6,700 nt of DNA from Rubrobacter sp. (lineage in GTDB: Bacteria; Actinomycetota; Rubrobacteria; Rubrobacterales; Rubrobacteraceae): NCBI GenBank assembly GCA_013815485.1, contig JACDGB010000098.1, positions 1-6,700 of the forward strand, given 5' to 3'. Within the stretch, counting starts at the first letter, position 1. Every line of letters begins with the position of its first letter. The position numbers and the translations under genes are program-made. The notes under the pieces were generated by a model that saw nothing but the letters and a program-made list of their open reading frames with translations, was not told where the DNA came from and made no database searches. Of this stretch, positions 1 through 6,374 are shown piece after piece.

Positions 1-480
1 ACCAAGGGCCGCAACGAGATCCGGGGTTCCGGTGCGAAACTATATCGTCAGAAGGGAACGGGCCGTGCCAGAGCGGGCGACGTGAAGTCCCCGGTGCGGG
101 TCGGTGGTGGGGTCTGGGGCGGGCCGAAGCCCAAGCCAGCGCGCTTCGGCAAGCGCATCAACCGCAAGGAGGCCAAAGCGGCCTTCGATGGCGCGCTCTC
201 GACGAAAGCCGCCGATGGTGAGTTGTACGTGCTCGACTCGCTCTCGTTCGATGAGCCATCCACGAAGCAGGCGAAGAAGCTGCTCGGGGACATGGAGGTC
301 GCGGGGCCGGTCCTGATCGTGCTGACAGACGACGACCGGAACGCGGCGCTCTCCTTCAGGAACTTGCCAAAGGTCACGGTGACAAAGCCTCATCAGTACG
401 GGGTTTATGAGTTGCTGCGGGCGAGAGAGGTCGTGTTTTCGCGGGCTGCATATGCGAGGCTCTCCGGGGAGGGAAGCTAG
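1..480 (+). CDS. rplD: 50S ribosomal protein L4 (uL4), 5'-truncated
   Basis: The frame is open from base 1 to the TAG at 478-480 and gives 159 residues. L4 is usually about 200-210 aa, so roughly the first 45-50 residues lie upstream of the window. L4 binds 23S rRNA early in assembly, and its extended loop lines the polypeptide exit tunnel. The visible N-terminal part contains the family's basic, glycine-rich loop (RQKGTGRARAGD, then GGGVWGGPKP), which is the tunnel loop. The remainder is the alpha/beta globular domain with LYVLDSL, PVLIVLTDDD and the C-terminal VYELLRAREVVFS, which matches the usual VYDLLR...LVLTK ending. The stop codon abuts the ATG of the L23 gene, so the two are probably translationally coupled. 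In Escherichia coli L4 also represses the S10 operon through its leader; that leader would lie outside this window, so nothing can be said about it here. Confidence 0.97.
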   Translation, partial: TKGRNEIRGSGAKLYRQKGTGRARAGDVKSPVRVGGGVWGGPKPKPARFGKRINRKEAKAAFDGALSTKAADGELYVLDSLSFDEPSTKQAKKLLGDMEVAGPVLIVLTDDDRNAALSFRNLPKVTVTKPHQYGVYELLRAREVVFSRAAYARLSGEGS

Positions 481-768
481 ATGGACCCGCATCAGATCAT
501 CATCCGTCCGGTCATCTCGGAGAAGAGCTACGGGCTCGTGGAGGTCGAGGGACAGTACACGTTCCACGTAGACCGGCGGGCGAATAAAAACCAGATCAAA
601 AACGCCGTCCAGGACGCCTTCGACGTGAGCGTGTCGAGGGTAAACACGTCCAACGTCAAGAGCAAGCCGAAGCGACAGGGCCTGACGCGGGGACGGACTT
701 CCTCGTGGAAGAAGGCTGTCGTGAAGCTGGCCGAGGGCGACCGCATCGAACTGTTCGAGGGGGTCTAG
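481..768 (+). CDS. rplW: 50S ribosomal protein L23 (uL23)
   Basis: This is a complete 95-residue L23, a normal length. L23 sits at the rim of the polypeptide exit tunnel and is the docking site for trigger factor and the signal recognition particle. Recognisable segments are the opening [11 protein letters not shown] (residues 6-16), the [15 protein letters not shown] segment (about 26-40) characteristic of the family, and the basic loop [20 protein letters not shown] (60-79) that contacts 23S rRNA. The C-terminus is the conserved G-D-x-I-x-L-F-E-G-V type. The ATG follows the L4 TAG with no gap, and a GGAGGG ribosome binding site at 468-473, inside the end of rplD, sits 7 nt upstream. Only 1 nt separates it from rplB. 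Confidence 0.98.
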   Translation: MDPHQIIIRPVISEKSYGLVEVEGQYTFHVDRRANKNQIKNAVQDAFDVSVSRVNTSNVKSKPKRQGLTRGRTSSWKKAVVKLAEGDRIELFEGV

Positions 769-769
769 G

Positions 770-1609
770 ATGCCTGCGAGACGCTACAAGCCGACGAGCG
801 CGGGCCGGAGGAACTCCTCGGTCCTGACGCGGGACTCGGTGACGAGAGAGAAGCCGGAGAAGAGCCTCGTCACCAAGCTGCACAAGCACGGCGGGCGCAA
901 CAACCACGGGCGCATCACGACCCGCCACATCGGCGGCGGTCACAAGCGGCGCTACCGGCTCATAGATTTCAAGCGCCGGAAGGATGGCGTGCCAGCGACG
1001 GTCGCGACGATCGAGTACGATCCGAACCGCTCGGCGAATATCGCGCTGCTTCACTACCACGACGGCGAGAAGCGCTACATCCTGGCGCCGCGCAACCTGC
1101 CCGTTGGCTCGCTCGTCGAGAGCGGCCCCGAGGCCGAGGTGGACGTTGGCAATACCCTGCCGCTGAACCGTATTCCGGTCGGCACCGTGGTCCATGCCGT
1201 GGAACTGGAGCCCGGACGCGGGGCGCAGATGGCCCGGAGCGCCGGGACCAGCGCGCAGCTCGTCGCCCGAGAGGGTAGCTACGCGACGCTCCGGCTCCCG
1301 AGCGGAGAGCGCCGCAGGGTGCGCTCCGCGTGCCGGGCTACAGTCGGCGTCGTTGGTAATCAGTCGCATCAGAACGTCCGGTGGGGCAAGGCTGGTCGGA
1401 AGCGTCATCTCGGCATCAGGCCGACGGTGCGTGGGACCGTTATGAACCCGGTGGACCATCCGCATGGTGGTGGCGAGGGCAAGTCCACGTCGGGGCGGGC
1501 GCCGGTGACACCGTGGGGCAAGATCACCCAGGGTTCCCCCACAAGGAAAAAGCACAAGCGGTCGGACGCCATGATCGTGCGCCGTCGCAGAAAAGGAAGG
1601 AGGCGCTAG
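770..1609 (+). CDS. rplB: 50S ribosomal protein L2 (uL2)
   Basis: This is a complete 279-residue L2, within the usual 272-280. L2 is required for subunit association and lies next to the peptidyl-transferase centre. The N-terminal part includes R-Y-K-P-T-S-x-G-R-R-N, the [16 protein letters not shown] motif (about 38-53) and [15 protein letters not shown] (55-69). The SH3-like domain follows. The C-terminal signature [14 protein letters not shown] spans about 225-238; His230 corresponds to E. coli His229, implicated in ribosome function near the catalytic centre. The protein ends in a very basic tail (RRRRKGRRR). It starts 1 nt after the L23 stop with GAGGGGG at 757-763. The stop TAG abuts the S19 ATG. 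Confidence 0.98.
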   Translation: MPARRYKPTSAGRRNSSVLTRDSVTREKPEKSLVTKLHKHGGRNNHGRITTRHIGGGHKRRYRLIDFKRRKDGVPATVATIEYDPNRSANIALLHYHDGEKRYILAPRNLPVGSLVESGPEAEVDVGNTLPLNRIPVGTVVHAVELEPGRGAQMARSAGTSAQLVAREGSYATLRLPSGERRRVRSACRATVGVVGNQSHQNVRWGKAGRKRHLGIRPTVRGTVMNPVDHPHGGGEGKSTSGRAPVTPWGKITQGSPTRKKHKRSDAMIVRRRRKGRRR

Positions 1610-1891
1610 ATGACCCGCTCGTCAAAGAAAGAGCCGTTCGTCGAGGAGCGCCTGATGGAGCGCATTCGGCGCATGAACGAGAACAACGAGAAGCGGATGC
1701 TCAAGACCTGGAGCCGAGCGAGCGTGATCTACCCGGAGTTCGTCGGCCATACCGTGGCCGTACACGATGGACGCAAACACGTCCCCGTGTTCTGCACGGA
1801 GAGCATGGTCGGCCACAAGCTCGGCGAGTTCGCCCCGACTCGAACCTTCAGGACGCACCGCAAGGACGACCGAACCGCGAGGCGCCGATGA
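1610..1891 (+). CDS. rpsS: 30S ribosomal protein S19 (uS19)
   Basis: This is a complete 93-residue S19, a normal length. S19 forms a heterodimer with S13 in the head of the small subunit and contacts the A-site tRNA region. Diagnostic segments are [29 protein letters not shown] split across residues 32-60 and [15 protein letters not shown] (66-80), the family hallmark, followed by a basic tail. One oddity is the N-terminal motif, normally R-S-x-K-K-G-P-F, which reads R-S-S-K-K-E-P-F with Glu8 in place of glycine. The start has a near-perfect AAGGAGG at 1597-1603, 6 nt upstream, within the end of rplB. Its TGA stop (1889-1891) overlaps the next start in an ATGA arrangement. Confidence 0.97.
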   Translation: MTRSSKKEPFVEERLMERIRRMNENNEKRMLKTWSRASVIYPEFVGHTVAVHDGRKHVPVFCTESMVGHKLGEFAPTRTFRTHRKDDRTARRR

Positions 1892-2265
1892 AGGCCGTAG
1901 CCAGATACGTTCGCATCGCCCCGCGCAAGGCGCGGCTCGTGGCCGACGCTGTCCGGGGCAAGAGCGTGCCGGAGGCCGTCTCCGTGCTGGCGTTCACCAA
2001 CAAGCGGGCAGCCAAGATCGTCGGCGACGTGGTGAACAGCGCCGCGTCGAATGCCGAGCACAACGATGACGCCGACCCCGACGAGTTGTTCGTGCGGGAG
2101 ATACGGGTTGACGAAGGCCCGACCATAAAACGCTATCGCGCTCGCGCGATGGGACGGGCGACCATGATTCGCAAACGCACCAGCCACATCAGCGTCGTGC
2201 TCGGCGCCCCGGCTGGCGTGCTGGTCGGCAACTCTGTGGACACGCCCGGAAACGAGGAGGAATAG
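1888..2265 (+). CDS. rplV: 50S ribosomal protein L22 (uL22)
   Basis: This is a complete 125-residue L22. L22 touches all 23S rRNA domains, and its beta-hairpin forms part of the exit tunnel constriction opposite L4; changes in that loop give macrolide resistance in known bacteria. The N-terminal core begins [14 protein letters not shown], typical of L22. The family signature [18 protein letters not shown] is at 74-91 and is followed by [11 protein letters not shown] (95-105), i.e. the intact tunnel hairpin with no insertion or deletion that I can see. A short acidic tail (GNEEE) ends it. I chose the ATG at 1888 because it overlaps the S19 stop by 4 nt and gives the canonical length; the same frame stays open upstream within rplB and rpsS, but that extension has no L22 character. 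Confidence 0.97.
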   Translation: MKAVARYVRIAPRKARLVADAVRGKSVPEAVSVLAFTNKRAAKIVGDVVNSAASNAEHNDDADPDELFVREIRVDEGPTIKRYRARAMGRATMIRKRTSHISVVLGAPAGVLVGNSVDTPGNEEE

Positions 2266-2925
2266 ATGGGCCAGAAAATACACCCGGAGGGCTTCCGCCT
2301 CGGCGTCAAGCGCAAGGGCGAGAAAGTAGATTTCAAGAGTAGTTGGTATTCGGATAGGGACTTCGCCGAGCTTCTCGGCGAGGACCTCAAGATCCGGGAC
2401 CACATCGAGAAGAAGCTGGCTCGGGCCGGCATCGCCAAGATCGAGATCAAGAAAGCCGCCGAACAGGGCGAGGTGGCCGTGGATATCCACACCGCCAGGC
2501 CCGGAATCGTGATCGGGAAGGGCGGCTCGGAGGTTGACGAGCTGCGCGGCGAGTTGGAGCGCATCACGAAGAAGAAGGTGCAGGTAAACGTGCGCGAGGT
2601 TTCGCGCCCGGAGCTGAATGCCGCTCTGGTGGCCGAGTCCATCGCCGAGCAGCTCGTGGGCCGGGCCGCGTTCCGGCGGACGATGAAGCGGGCCTTGACG
2701 AGCGCGATGCGTAGTGGGGCCAAGGGAGCCCGCATACGCTGTGGCGGGCGGCTCGGCGGCATCGAGATGGGGCGCGAGGAGACCATCTCCGATGGTAGCG
2801 TGCCGCTTCATACCCTGGACGCCAACATAGATTATGGTTTCCGGGAGGCAAAGACGCAGATGGGCCAGATCGGCGTGAAGGTCTGGATCAACCACGGCGT
2901 CCAGGAAGACGAGATCGGGAGATAG
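2266..2925 (+). CDS. rpsC: 30S ribosomal protein S3 (uS3)
   Basis: This is a complete 219-residue S3. S3 binds the 3' domain of 16S rRNA and lines the mRNA entry channel. It opens with the invariant M-G-Q-K-x-H-P-x-G-F-R-L-G. A KH domain follows with the GxxG-type loop I-G-K-G-G at 83-87. The C-terminal domain has FRRTMKRA (136-143); Arg137, Arg138 and Lys141 align with E. coli Arg131, Arg132 and Lys135, implicated in mRNA helicase activity and entry-tunnel contacts. RLGGIEMGR (162-170) and VPLHTLDANIDYG (179-191) are also present. The stretch 170-178 between these departs from the usual S-E-W-Y-R-E-G-R wording. The start abuts the L22 stop and has GAGGAGG at 2254-2260. Three nt separate it from rplP. 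Confidence 0.98.
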   Translation: MGQKIHPEGFRLGVKRKGEKVDFKSSWYSDRDFAELLGEDLKIRDHIEKKLARAGIAKIEIKKAAEQGEVAVDIHTARPGIVIGKGGSEVDELRGELERITKKKVQVNVREVSRPELNAALVAESIAEQLVGRAAFRRTMKRALTSAMRSGAKGARIRCGGRLGGIEMGREETISDGSVPLHTLDANIDYGFREAKTQMGQIGVKVWINHGVQEDEIGR

Positions 2926-2928
2926 CCG

Positions 2929-3348
2929 ATGCTGGTACCCAAAAAGCTCAAATACCGCAAGCCCCACCGGGGCCGGATGCGGGGACAGGCAAGGGGCGGC
3001 ACCGACGTGCAGTTCGGCGAGTACGGACTGCAAGCGCTGGAGCCGGCCTGGATCACCAACCGCCAGATAGAGGCGGCCCGTATCGCAATGACCAGGAAGA
3101 TCAAACGCGGAGGGAAAGTGTGGATCAACATCTTCCCTCACAAGCCGGTGACGAAGAAGCCCGCCGAGACCCGGATGGGAAGCGGCAAGGGCAGCCCGGA
3201 GGATTACGTCGCGGTCGTCAAGCCGGGGCGGGTGATGTTCGAGATGAGCGGCGTTGACGAGGCTCTAGCGCGTGAAGCCATGAACCTCGCCGCGCAGAAG
3301 CTCCCGATCAAGACCCGCTTCCTGGCGCGGGGAGGTGTTCAGCAGTGA
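2929..3348 (+). CDS. rplP: 50S ribosomal protein L16 (uL16)
   Basis: This is a complete 139-residue L16, a normal length. L16 binds 23S rRNA near the A-site tRNA elbow, organises the peptidyl-transferase region and joins the subunit late in assembly. The start M-L-V-P-K-K-x-K-Y-R-K is typical, followed by [18 protein letters not shown] (about 19-36). The loop E-T-R-M-G-S-G-K-G (80-88) contains Arg82, the counterpart of the arginine that is hydroxylated in E. coli L16 (Arg81). The gene has a GGGAG ribosome binding site at 2917-2921, 7 nt from the ATG. Its TGA stop overlaps the GTG start of rpmC by 4 nt (GTGA, 3345-3348). Confidence 0.98.
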   Translation: MLVPKKLKYRKPHRGRMRGQARGGTDVQFGEYGLQALEPAWITNRQIEAARIAMTRKIKRGGKVWINIFPHKPVTKKPAETRMGSGKGSPEDYVAVVKPGRVMFEMSGVDEALAREAMNLAAQKLPIKTRFLARGGVQQ

Positions 3349-3545
3349 AGGCCGCCGAGGTCCGCGAGCTGGACGTGCAGGAACTGGAGCGGCGCCTGAC
3401 AGAGACGCGGCGCGAACTTTTCAACCTGCGCTTTCAGCACGCCACGGGACAGTTGGAGAACACGGGACAACTCAAGGACGTCCGGAAGAACATCGCCCGG
3501 CTCCTTACCGTCCTGAACCGGAAGAAGTGGGAGAACGAGAAATAG
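3345..3545 (+). CDS. rpmC: 50S ribosomal protein L29 (uL29)
   Basis: This is a complete 66-residue L29, normal for the family. L29 is a two-helix coiled protein that lies beside L23 at the tunnel exit. Visible features are the N-terminal K-A-x-E-x-R-E-L, the helix [18 protein letters not shown] (about 14-31), A-T-G-Q-L-E-N (33-39) and a second helix I-x-x-L-x-T-V-L-N (50-58), all diagnostic. The start is GTG at 3345 and overlaps the rplP stop in a GTGA quartet. GGAGGTG at 3331-3337 supports initiation there. The stop TAG at 3543-3545 shares its G with the GTG start of rpsQ. Confidence 0.97.
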   Translation: MKAAEVRELDVQELERRLTETRRELFNLRFQHATGQLENTGQLKDVRKNIARLLTVLNRKKWENEK

Positions 3546-3742
3546 TGACGGAAGAAGATAAAAACATAGAGCAGACCCACGAGGGGACGACCCCGGAGGG
3601 AACGCCGGAAGATCGTCCGCCCGAGACGCCGCAGGACCTCATAGAAGGCAGTGAGTCCGGCGAGGCTGTTGATGCTGGCTTGGAGGCGGTGGCCCGCGGG
3701 CCGCGTTTCGACCAGGATGAGGGTCAGATCCAGAGCGACACC
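3545..3742 (+). other. Acidic, probably disordered N-terminal extension of S17
   Basis: These are codons 1-66 of rpsQ, upstream of the recognisable S17 core. I count 19 Asp/Glu against 4 Lys/Arg, with many Pro, Thr, Gly and Ser and few hydrophobics, so the segment should be disordered and strongly negative, unlike the basic rRNA-binding core. I recognise no domain in it. Third positions are less GC-biased than in the core: 19 of 65 codons (start excluded) end in A or T here, against 11 of 83 in the core. There is no signal peptide or membrane segment. Function unknown. Confidence 0.8.
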
Positions 3743-3994
3743 GGGCGCAACCGGCGCAAGGAGCGGGTCGGGATGGTCGTCTCGGACAAGCCGGACAAGA
3801 CCGTGACCGTCACGGTGGAGACGCTGGTGCGGCATACGCGATATAAGAAGCGCGTGCGCCGCTCCAGGCGGTTCATGGTCCACGACGAGCGCAACGAGGC
3901 TAGCGTGGGAGATACGGTCAGGATCATGGAGACCCGTCCTCTCTCGGCGCGCAAGCGTTGGCGGCTAGCGAACATCATATCGAGGGCCGAGTAG
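3545..3994 (+). CDS. rpsQ: 30S ribosomal protein S17 (uS17) with an acidic N-terminal extension
   Basis: S17 is a primary 16S rRNA binder of the OB-fold type in the small-subunit body. The C-terminal 80 or so residues are an ordinary S17 core: [19 protein letters not shown] (71-89), H-T-R-Y-K-K (97-102), M-V-H-D-E-R-N (111-117) and the signature [13 protein letters not shown] (122-134). The total is 149 residues against about 84-90 for most bacterial S17. The excess is a leading stretch of about 66 residues rich in Glu, Asp, Pro, Thr and Gly. The GTG at 3545 is chosen because it shares a base with the L29 stop (TAGTG), the arrangement seen again at the next junction, and leaves no gap. Its ribosome binding site is modest (GGGAG at 3529-3533, 11 nt away). 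A later GTG at 3689 would give 101 residues but would leave about 140 nt untranslated. The identity is certain; the start is likely. Confidence 0.95.
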   Translation: MTEEDKNIEQTHEGTTPEGTPEDRPPETPQDLIEGSESGEAVDAGLEAVARGPRFDQDEGQIQSDTGRNRRKERVGMVVSDKPDKTVTVTVETLVRHTRYKKRVRRSRRFMVHDERNEASVGDTVRIMETRPLSARKRWRLANIISRAE

Positions 3995-4362
3995 TGATCC
4001 AGAACGAGACACGACTCAGGGTAGCGGACAACTCCGGCGCCCGGAGCCTGCTCACGATCCGGATCCTCGGCGGCTCCAAACGCCGCAGCGCGGGGATTGG
4101 GGATGTGATCGTGGCGACCGTCAAGGAGGCGACCCCAGGTGGCGGCGTCCGCAAGGGCGAGGTCGTTCGGGCTGTCGTCGTCAGGACGGCGAAGGAGACG
4201 CGCCGCGACGACGGCTCCTATATCCGATTCGGGGAGAACGCGGGCGTCATCATCAACCCGGACGGCGCCCCGAGAGGGACCAGGATCTTCGGGCCGGTCG
4301 CCCGGGAACTCAGGGACAAGGGCTATACGAGGATAATCTCGCTGGCCCCGGAGGTGATTTGA
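3994..4362 (+). CDS. rplN: 50S ribosomal protein L14 (uL14)
   Basis: This is a complete 122-residue L14, exactly the family length. L14 lies at the subunit interface, forms an intersubunit bridge with 16S rRNA and is the binding site for the silencing factor RsfS. The N-terminus [17 protein letters not shown] (1-17) is diagnostic, as are A-V-V-V-R-T-A-K-E (60-68), [10 protein letters not shown] (97-106) and the ending I-I-S-L-A-P-E-V-I. The GTG at 3994 is chosen because it begins exactly at the conserved Met-Ile-Gln, shares its G with the S17 stop and has GAGGG at 3982-3986, 7 nt upstream. An in-frame upstream ATG at 3958 would add residues unlike L14. The TGA stop overlaps the L24 ATG by one base. 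Confidence 0.98.
   Translation: MIQNETRLRVADNSGARSLLTIRILGGSKRRSAGIGDVIVATVKEATPGGGVRKGEVVRAVVVRTAKETRRDDGSYIRFGENAGVIINPDGAPRGTRIFGPVARELRDKGYTRIISLAPEVI
4350..4358 (+). promoter_or_regulatory. Extended Shine-Dalgarno for rplX, deciding its start
   Basis: GGAGGTGAT is a nine-base match to the complement of the 16S rRNA 3' end. It is embedded in the codons for the conserved C-terminus of L14. The core GGAGG ends 7 nt before the ATG at 4362. A TTG at 4359 is in frame but touches the end of this site, so the ATG is the better start. Confidence 0.85.
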
Positions 4363-4679
4363 TGGGTCTGAAGATAAAACGCGGGGACACCGTGATGGTG
4401 ATCTCCGGCAAGGAAAAAGGCAAGCGCGGCGAGGTCGAGCGGGTCCAGCCCAAGAAGAACCGGGTCGTTGTGGGCGGCGTTAATGTCCGCACGCGGCACG
4501 CGCAACCGACGCAGCAAAACCAGCAGGGGATGTTCACATTCGAGGCTCCGATACACGTCTCGAACGTGATGCTGGTTGACCCGAACTCCGGGGAGCCGAC
4601 TAAGGTTGGGTACCGATTCACGGACTCCGGGGAGAAGTTGCGGGTCGCCAGGAAGTCCGGGAAGGATATAGATGGCTAG
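4362..4679 (+). CDS. rplX: 50S ribosomal protein L24 (uL24)
   Basis: This is a complete 105-residue L24, a normal length. L24 is one of the two assembly initiators of the large subunit and sits near the tunnel exit. A KOW motif covers about residues 5-33: the protein starts [21 protein letters not shown] and continues [17 protein letters not shown]. It then shows the basic [11 protein letters not shown] (47-57) and the typical [10 protein letters not shown] (65-74). Two similar DSGE/NSGE turns at 75-78 and 88-91 are encoded by a short shared DNA word. The start ATG at 4362 shares its A with the L14 TGA. The gene ends 8 nt inside rplE. Confidence 0.97.
   Translation: MGLKIKRGDTVMVISGKEKGKRGEVERVQPKKNRVVVGGVNVRTRHAQPTQQNQQGMFTFEAPIHVSNVMLVDPNSGEPTKVGYRFTDSGEKLRVARKSGKDIDG
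4662..4666 (+). promoter_or_regulatory. Shine-Dalgarno for rplE, favouring the first ATG
   Basis: AAGGA ends 5 nt before the ATG at 4672 but 14 nt before the second in-frame ATG at 4681. The spacing supports the start that overlaps the end of rplX. Confidence 0.6.
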
Positions 4680-5214
4680 GATGAAGGAAAGGTACGCATC
4701 GGAGATCGCGCCCGTTCTCAGGGAGAGGTTCGATATCCAGAATCCGATGCGTACGCCGAAGATCGAGAAGGTCGTTGTGAACATGGGCGTCGGCGAGGCC
4801 GTGGTGAACAGCCGCGCCATGGATGGCGCGATGCGGGACCTGGCGCGCATCACGGGCCAGAAGGCGCAGATGCGCCGGGCGAGGAAGAGCATCGCCGGGT
4901 TCAAGATCCGGGAGGGGATGCCGGTCGGGGCGCGGGTCACGTTGCGCGGCGAGCGGATGTGGGAGTTTCTGGACCGTTTGATCTCGATCGCGCTCCCCCG
5001 CGTGAGGGACTTCCGGGGCGTGAACCCGAATTCCTTCGACGGGAAGGGCAACTACGCCCTGGGTTTCAGGGAGCAGCTTCTTTTCCCGGAGATCAGCTAC
5101 GACGACATAGACGCCACCCGCGGTCTGGACGTGGCGGTCGTGACCACGGCGGAGACCGACGAGGAAGGGCGGGAGCTTTTGCGGCTTCTCGGGATGCCCT
5201 TCCGGGATAGTTGA
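4672..5214 (+). CDS. rplE: 50S ribosomal protein L5 (uL5)
   Basis: This is a complete 180-residue L5, a normal length. L5 binds 5S rRNA together with L18 in the central protuberance and contacts the P-site tRNA and S13. The sequence shows L-K-E-R-Y-like M-K-E-R-Y (4-8), [20 protein letters not shown] (24-43; the family signature), T-G-Q-K-A (61-65), [13 protein letters not shown] (70-82), D-F-R-G-V (113-117), F-D-G-K-G-N-Y (122-128) and E-I-S-Y-D-D-I-D (140-147). The ATG at 4672 overlaps the L24 stop by 8 nt, with AAGGA at 4662-4666. An alternative ATG at 4681 (Met4) would remove only three residues. A 10-nt spacer follows, the first gap above 3 nt in the cluster. Confidence 0.97.
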   Translation: MARMKERYASEIAPVLRERFDIQNPMRTPKIEKVVVNMGVGEAVVNSRAMDGAMRDLARITGQKAQMRRARKSIAGFKIREGMPVGARVTLRGERMWEFLDRLISIALPRVRDFRGVNPNSFDGKGNYALGFREQLLFPEISYDDIDATRGLDVAVVTTAETDEEGRELLRLLGMPFRDS

Positions 5215-5224
5215 GAGGTAAGGG

Positions 5225-5410
5225 ATGACGAGGAAAGCGTTGAGCGTAAAGCAAAAGAGGCCGCAGAAGTTCTCCACCAGGGAGTACAGCCGCTGTCAGC
5301 GGTGCGGTCGGGCGCGGGGCTACTACAGGAAGTTCGGGCTTTGCCGGATCTGCCTGCGGGAGCTGGCGCACGAGGGGAAAATCCCCGGCGTAACGAAAGC
5401 GAGTTGGTAG
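5225..5410 (+). CDS. rpsZ: 30S ribosomal protein S14, zinc-ribbon type (uS14, type Z)
   Basis: This is a complete 61-residue S14 of the short, zinc-binding form; the zinc-independent form is about 90-101 aa. S14 sits in the head of the small subunit near S3, S10 and S19. Four cysteines form two CxxC pairs, C24-x-x-C27 and C40-x-x-C43, separated by [11 protein letters not shown], exactly the zinc-ribbon layout. The tail is [13 protein letters not shown], where K-A-S-W is typical of this type. The start is preceded by GAGGTAAGGG in the 10-nt spacer. It is followed after 6 nt by rpsH. Genomes with this form often carry a second cysteine-free S14 elsewhere for zinc starvation; that cannot be seen here. 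Confidence 0.98.
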   Translation: MTRKALSVKQKRPQKFSTREYSRCQRCGRARGYYRKFGLCRICLRELAHEGKIPGVTKASW

Positions 5411-5416
5411 ATAACG

Positions 5417-5815
5417 ATGACGGTTACCGATCCCATAGCGGATTTCCTGACCAGGATAAGAAACGCGCACATGGCGAAGCACGATACGGTCGAGATCCCT
5501 CACTCCAAGATGAAGCGCGAGGTGGCCCGCATCCTGAAGGAGGAGGGCTACATCACCGATTTCTCCGAGAAGGGGGCAGGCGCGGAGGCGAGGCTCGTCG
5601 TGGAGCTGAAGTACAGCCCCGACGGCCAGCGGGCGATACGGGGTCTCAGGCGCATGAGCCGTCCAGGCCGCCGCGTCTACCGCAACCGGACGAACATCCC
5701 CAGGGTCCTCGATGGACTTGGGGTGGCGATCCTCTCGACCTCGCAGGGCATCCTCACCGACCATGCGGCCCGTCGCCAGGGCATCGGCGGCGAGGTTCTG
5801 TGCTTCGTGTACTAG
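5417..5815 (+). CDS. rpsH: 30S ribosomal protein S8 (uS8)
   Basis: This is a complete 132-residue S8, a normal length. S8 binds helix 21 of 16S rRNA and is essential for assembly of the platform; in E. coli it also represses the spc operon by binding its mRNA near the start of rplE. The N-terminus has [13 protein letters not shown] (5-17), followed by I-P-H-S-K-M-K (27-33), L-K-E-E-G-Y-I (40-46), S-R-P-G-R-R-V-Y (81-88) and the signature [15 protein letters not shown] (105-119). Leu113 stands where methionine is usual. The ribosome binding site is weak (only GG-rich bases just before and at the rpsZ stop), so expression probably relies on coupling to rpsZ. Confidence 0.98.
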   Translation: MTVTDPIADFLTRIRNAHMAKHDTVEIPHSKMKREVARILKEEGYITDFSEKGAGAEARLVVELKYSPDGQRAIRGLRRMSRPGRRVYRNRTNIPRVLDGLGVAILSTSQGILTDHAARRQGIGGEVLCFVY

Positions 5816-5831
5816 AGAGGCTGGGTAAAGT

Positions 5832-6365
5832 ATGTCTAGGATAGGCAAAGCACCGGTAGAGATACCGCAAGGCGTGACCGTGGAGATTTCGGGCCTTAGC
5901 ATGAACGTCACTGGCTCGAAGGGCGAGTTGACCGTGCCGATAGGGCGCGGCGTCTCGGTGAAGCAGGATGACGGCGAGGTCGTCGTCGAGCGGGAGTCGG
6001 AGTCGCCGGAGCATCGGGCGATGCACGGGTTGACGCGGTCCCTGATCCAGAACGCCGTCACCGGCGTCACGGATGGGTTTTCGAAGACGCTTCAGATAGC
6101 GGGCGTCGGCTACCGGGCCGCGCTCGCCGGGAGCGATATCAACTTGCAGGTTGGTTATTCGCATCCGGTCACGGTGACGCCGCGCGAGGGGATAGACTTC
6201 GAGGTCCCGAACGCCACCACGATCATCGTGCGCGGCATAGACAAGCAGCGGGTCGGTCAGACGGCGGCGGAGATCCGGAAGGTCCGTCCGCCCGAGCCGT
6301 ACAAGGGCAAGGGCATCCGCTACAGCGACGAGCAGGTCAGGCGCAAGGTCGGCAAGGCCGGCTAG
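5832..6365 (+). CDS. rplF: 50S ribosomal protein L6 (uL6)
   Basis: This is a complete 177-residue L6, a normal length, made of two repeated alpha/beta domains. L6 lies close to the sarcin-ricin loop and the factor-binding site. It opens [12 protein letters not shown] (1-12) and contains V-T-G-S-K-G-E-L (26-33), [10 protein letters not shown] (65-74), [10 protein letters not shown] (87-96), G-Y-S-H-P-V (108-113) and the C-terminal signature [13 protein letters not shown] (152-164). The 16-nt spacer from rpsH contains AGAGG (5816-5820), 11 nt before the ATG, and a GGGTAAAG closer in. The gene is followed by a 23-nt spacer, the longest in the window. Confidence 0.98.
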   Translation: MSRIGKAPVEIPQGVTVEISGLSMNVTGSKGELTVPIGRGVSVKQDDGEVVVERESESPEHRAMHGLTRSLIQNAVTGVTDGFSKTLQIAGVGYRAALAGSDINLQVGYSHPVTVTPREGIDFEVPNATTIIVRGIDKQRVGQTAAEIRKVRPPEPYKGKGIRYSDEQVRRKVGKAG

Positions 6366-6374
6366 CAGAATTTC

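Noticed and set aside
656..1555. 299-codon minus-strand open frame opposite rplW and rplB
   Set aside because: It is antisense to L23 and L2, rich in Arg, Pro and Ala as expected from GC-rich antisense reading, with no recognisable domain.
1381..1887. Upstream in-frame extension of rplV into rplB and rpsS
   Set aside because: The L22 protein is complete from the ATG at 1888. The upstream part overlaps two real genes in another frame and has no L22-like residues.
1729..3141. 470-codon open frame on the minus strand across rpsS, rplV, rpsC and rplP
   Set aside because: It lies fully antisense to four unmistakable ribosomal protein genes, shows no family motif, and is the usual by-product of high-GC codons leaving few stops in the opposing frame.
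3548..3760. A separate small gene between rpmC and rpsQ instead of an S17 extension
   Set aside because: The segment is continuous and in frame with the S17 core, with no stop codon in between and no good second start with a ribosome binding site, so one fused reading frame is the simpler reading.
3958..3993. Earlier ATG start for rplN at 3958
   Set aside because: It would add 12 residues not found in L14. The GTG at 3994 begins exactly at the conserved M-I-Q and has a well-placed ribosome binding site.
4584..4634. Repeated word ACTCCGGGGAG near 4586 and 4624 in rplX, considered as a repeat or regulatory element
   Set aside because: Both copies encode an S-G-E turn in the same protein, in frame and with the usual codons; this is too short to support a mobile or regulatory repeat.
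5093..6070. 325-codon minus-strand open frame opposite the end of rplE, rpsZ, rpsH and the first part of rplF
   Set aside because: It is a shadow of four clear plus-strand genes, and its composition is typical of an antisense frame.
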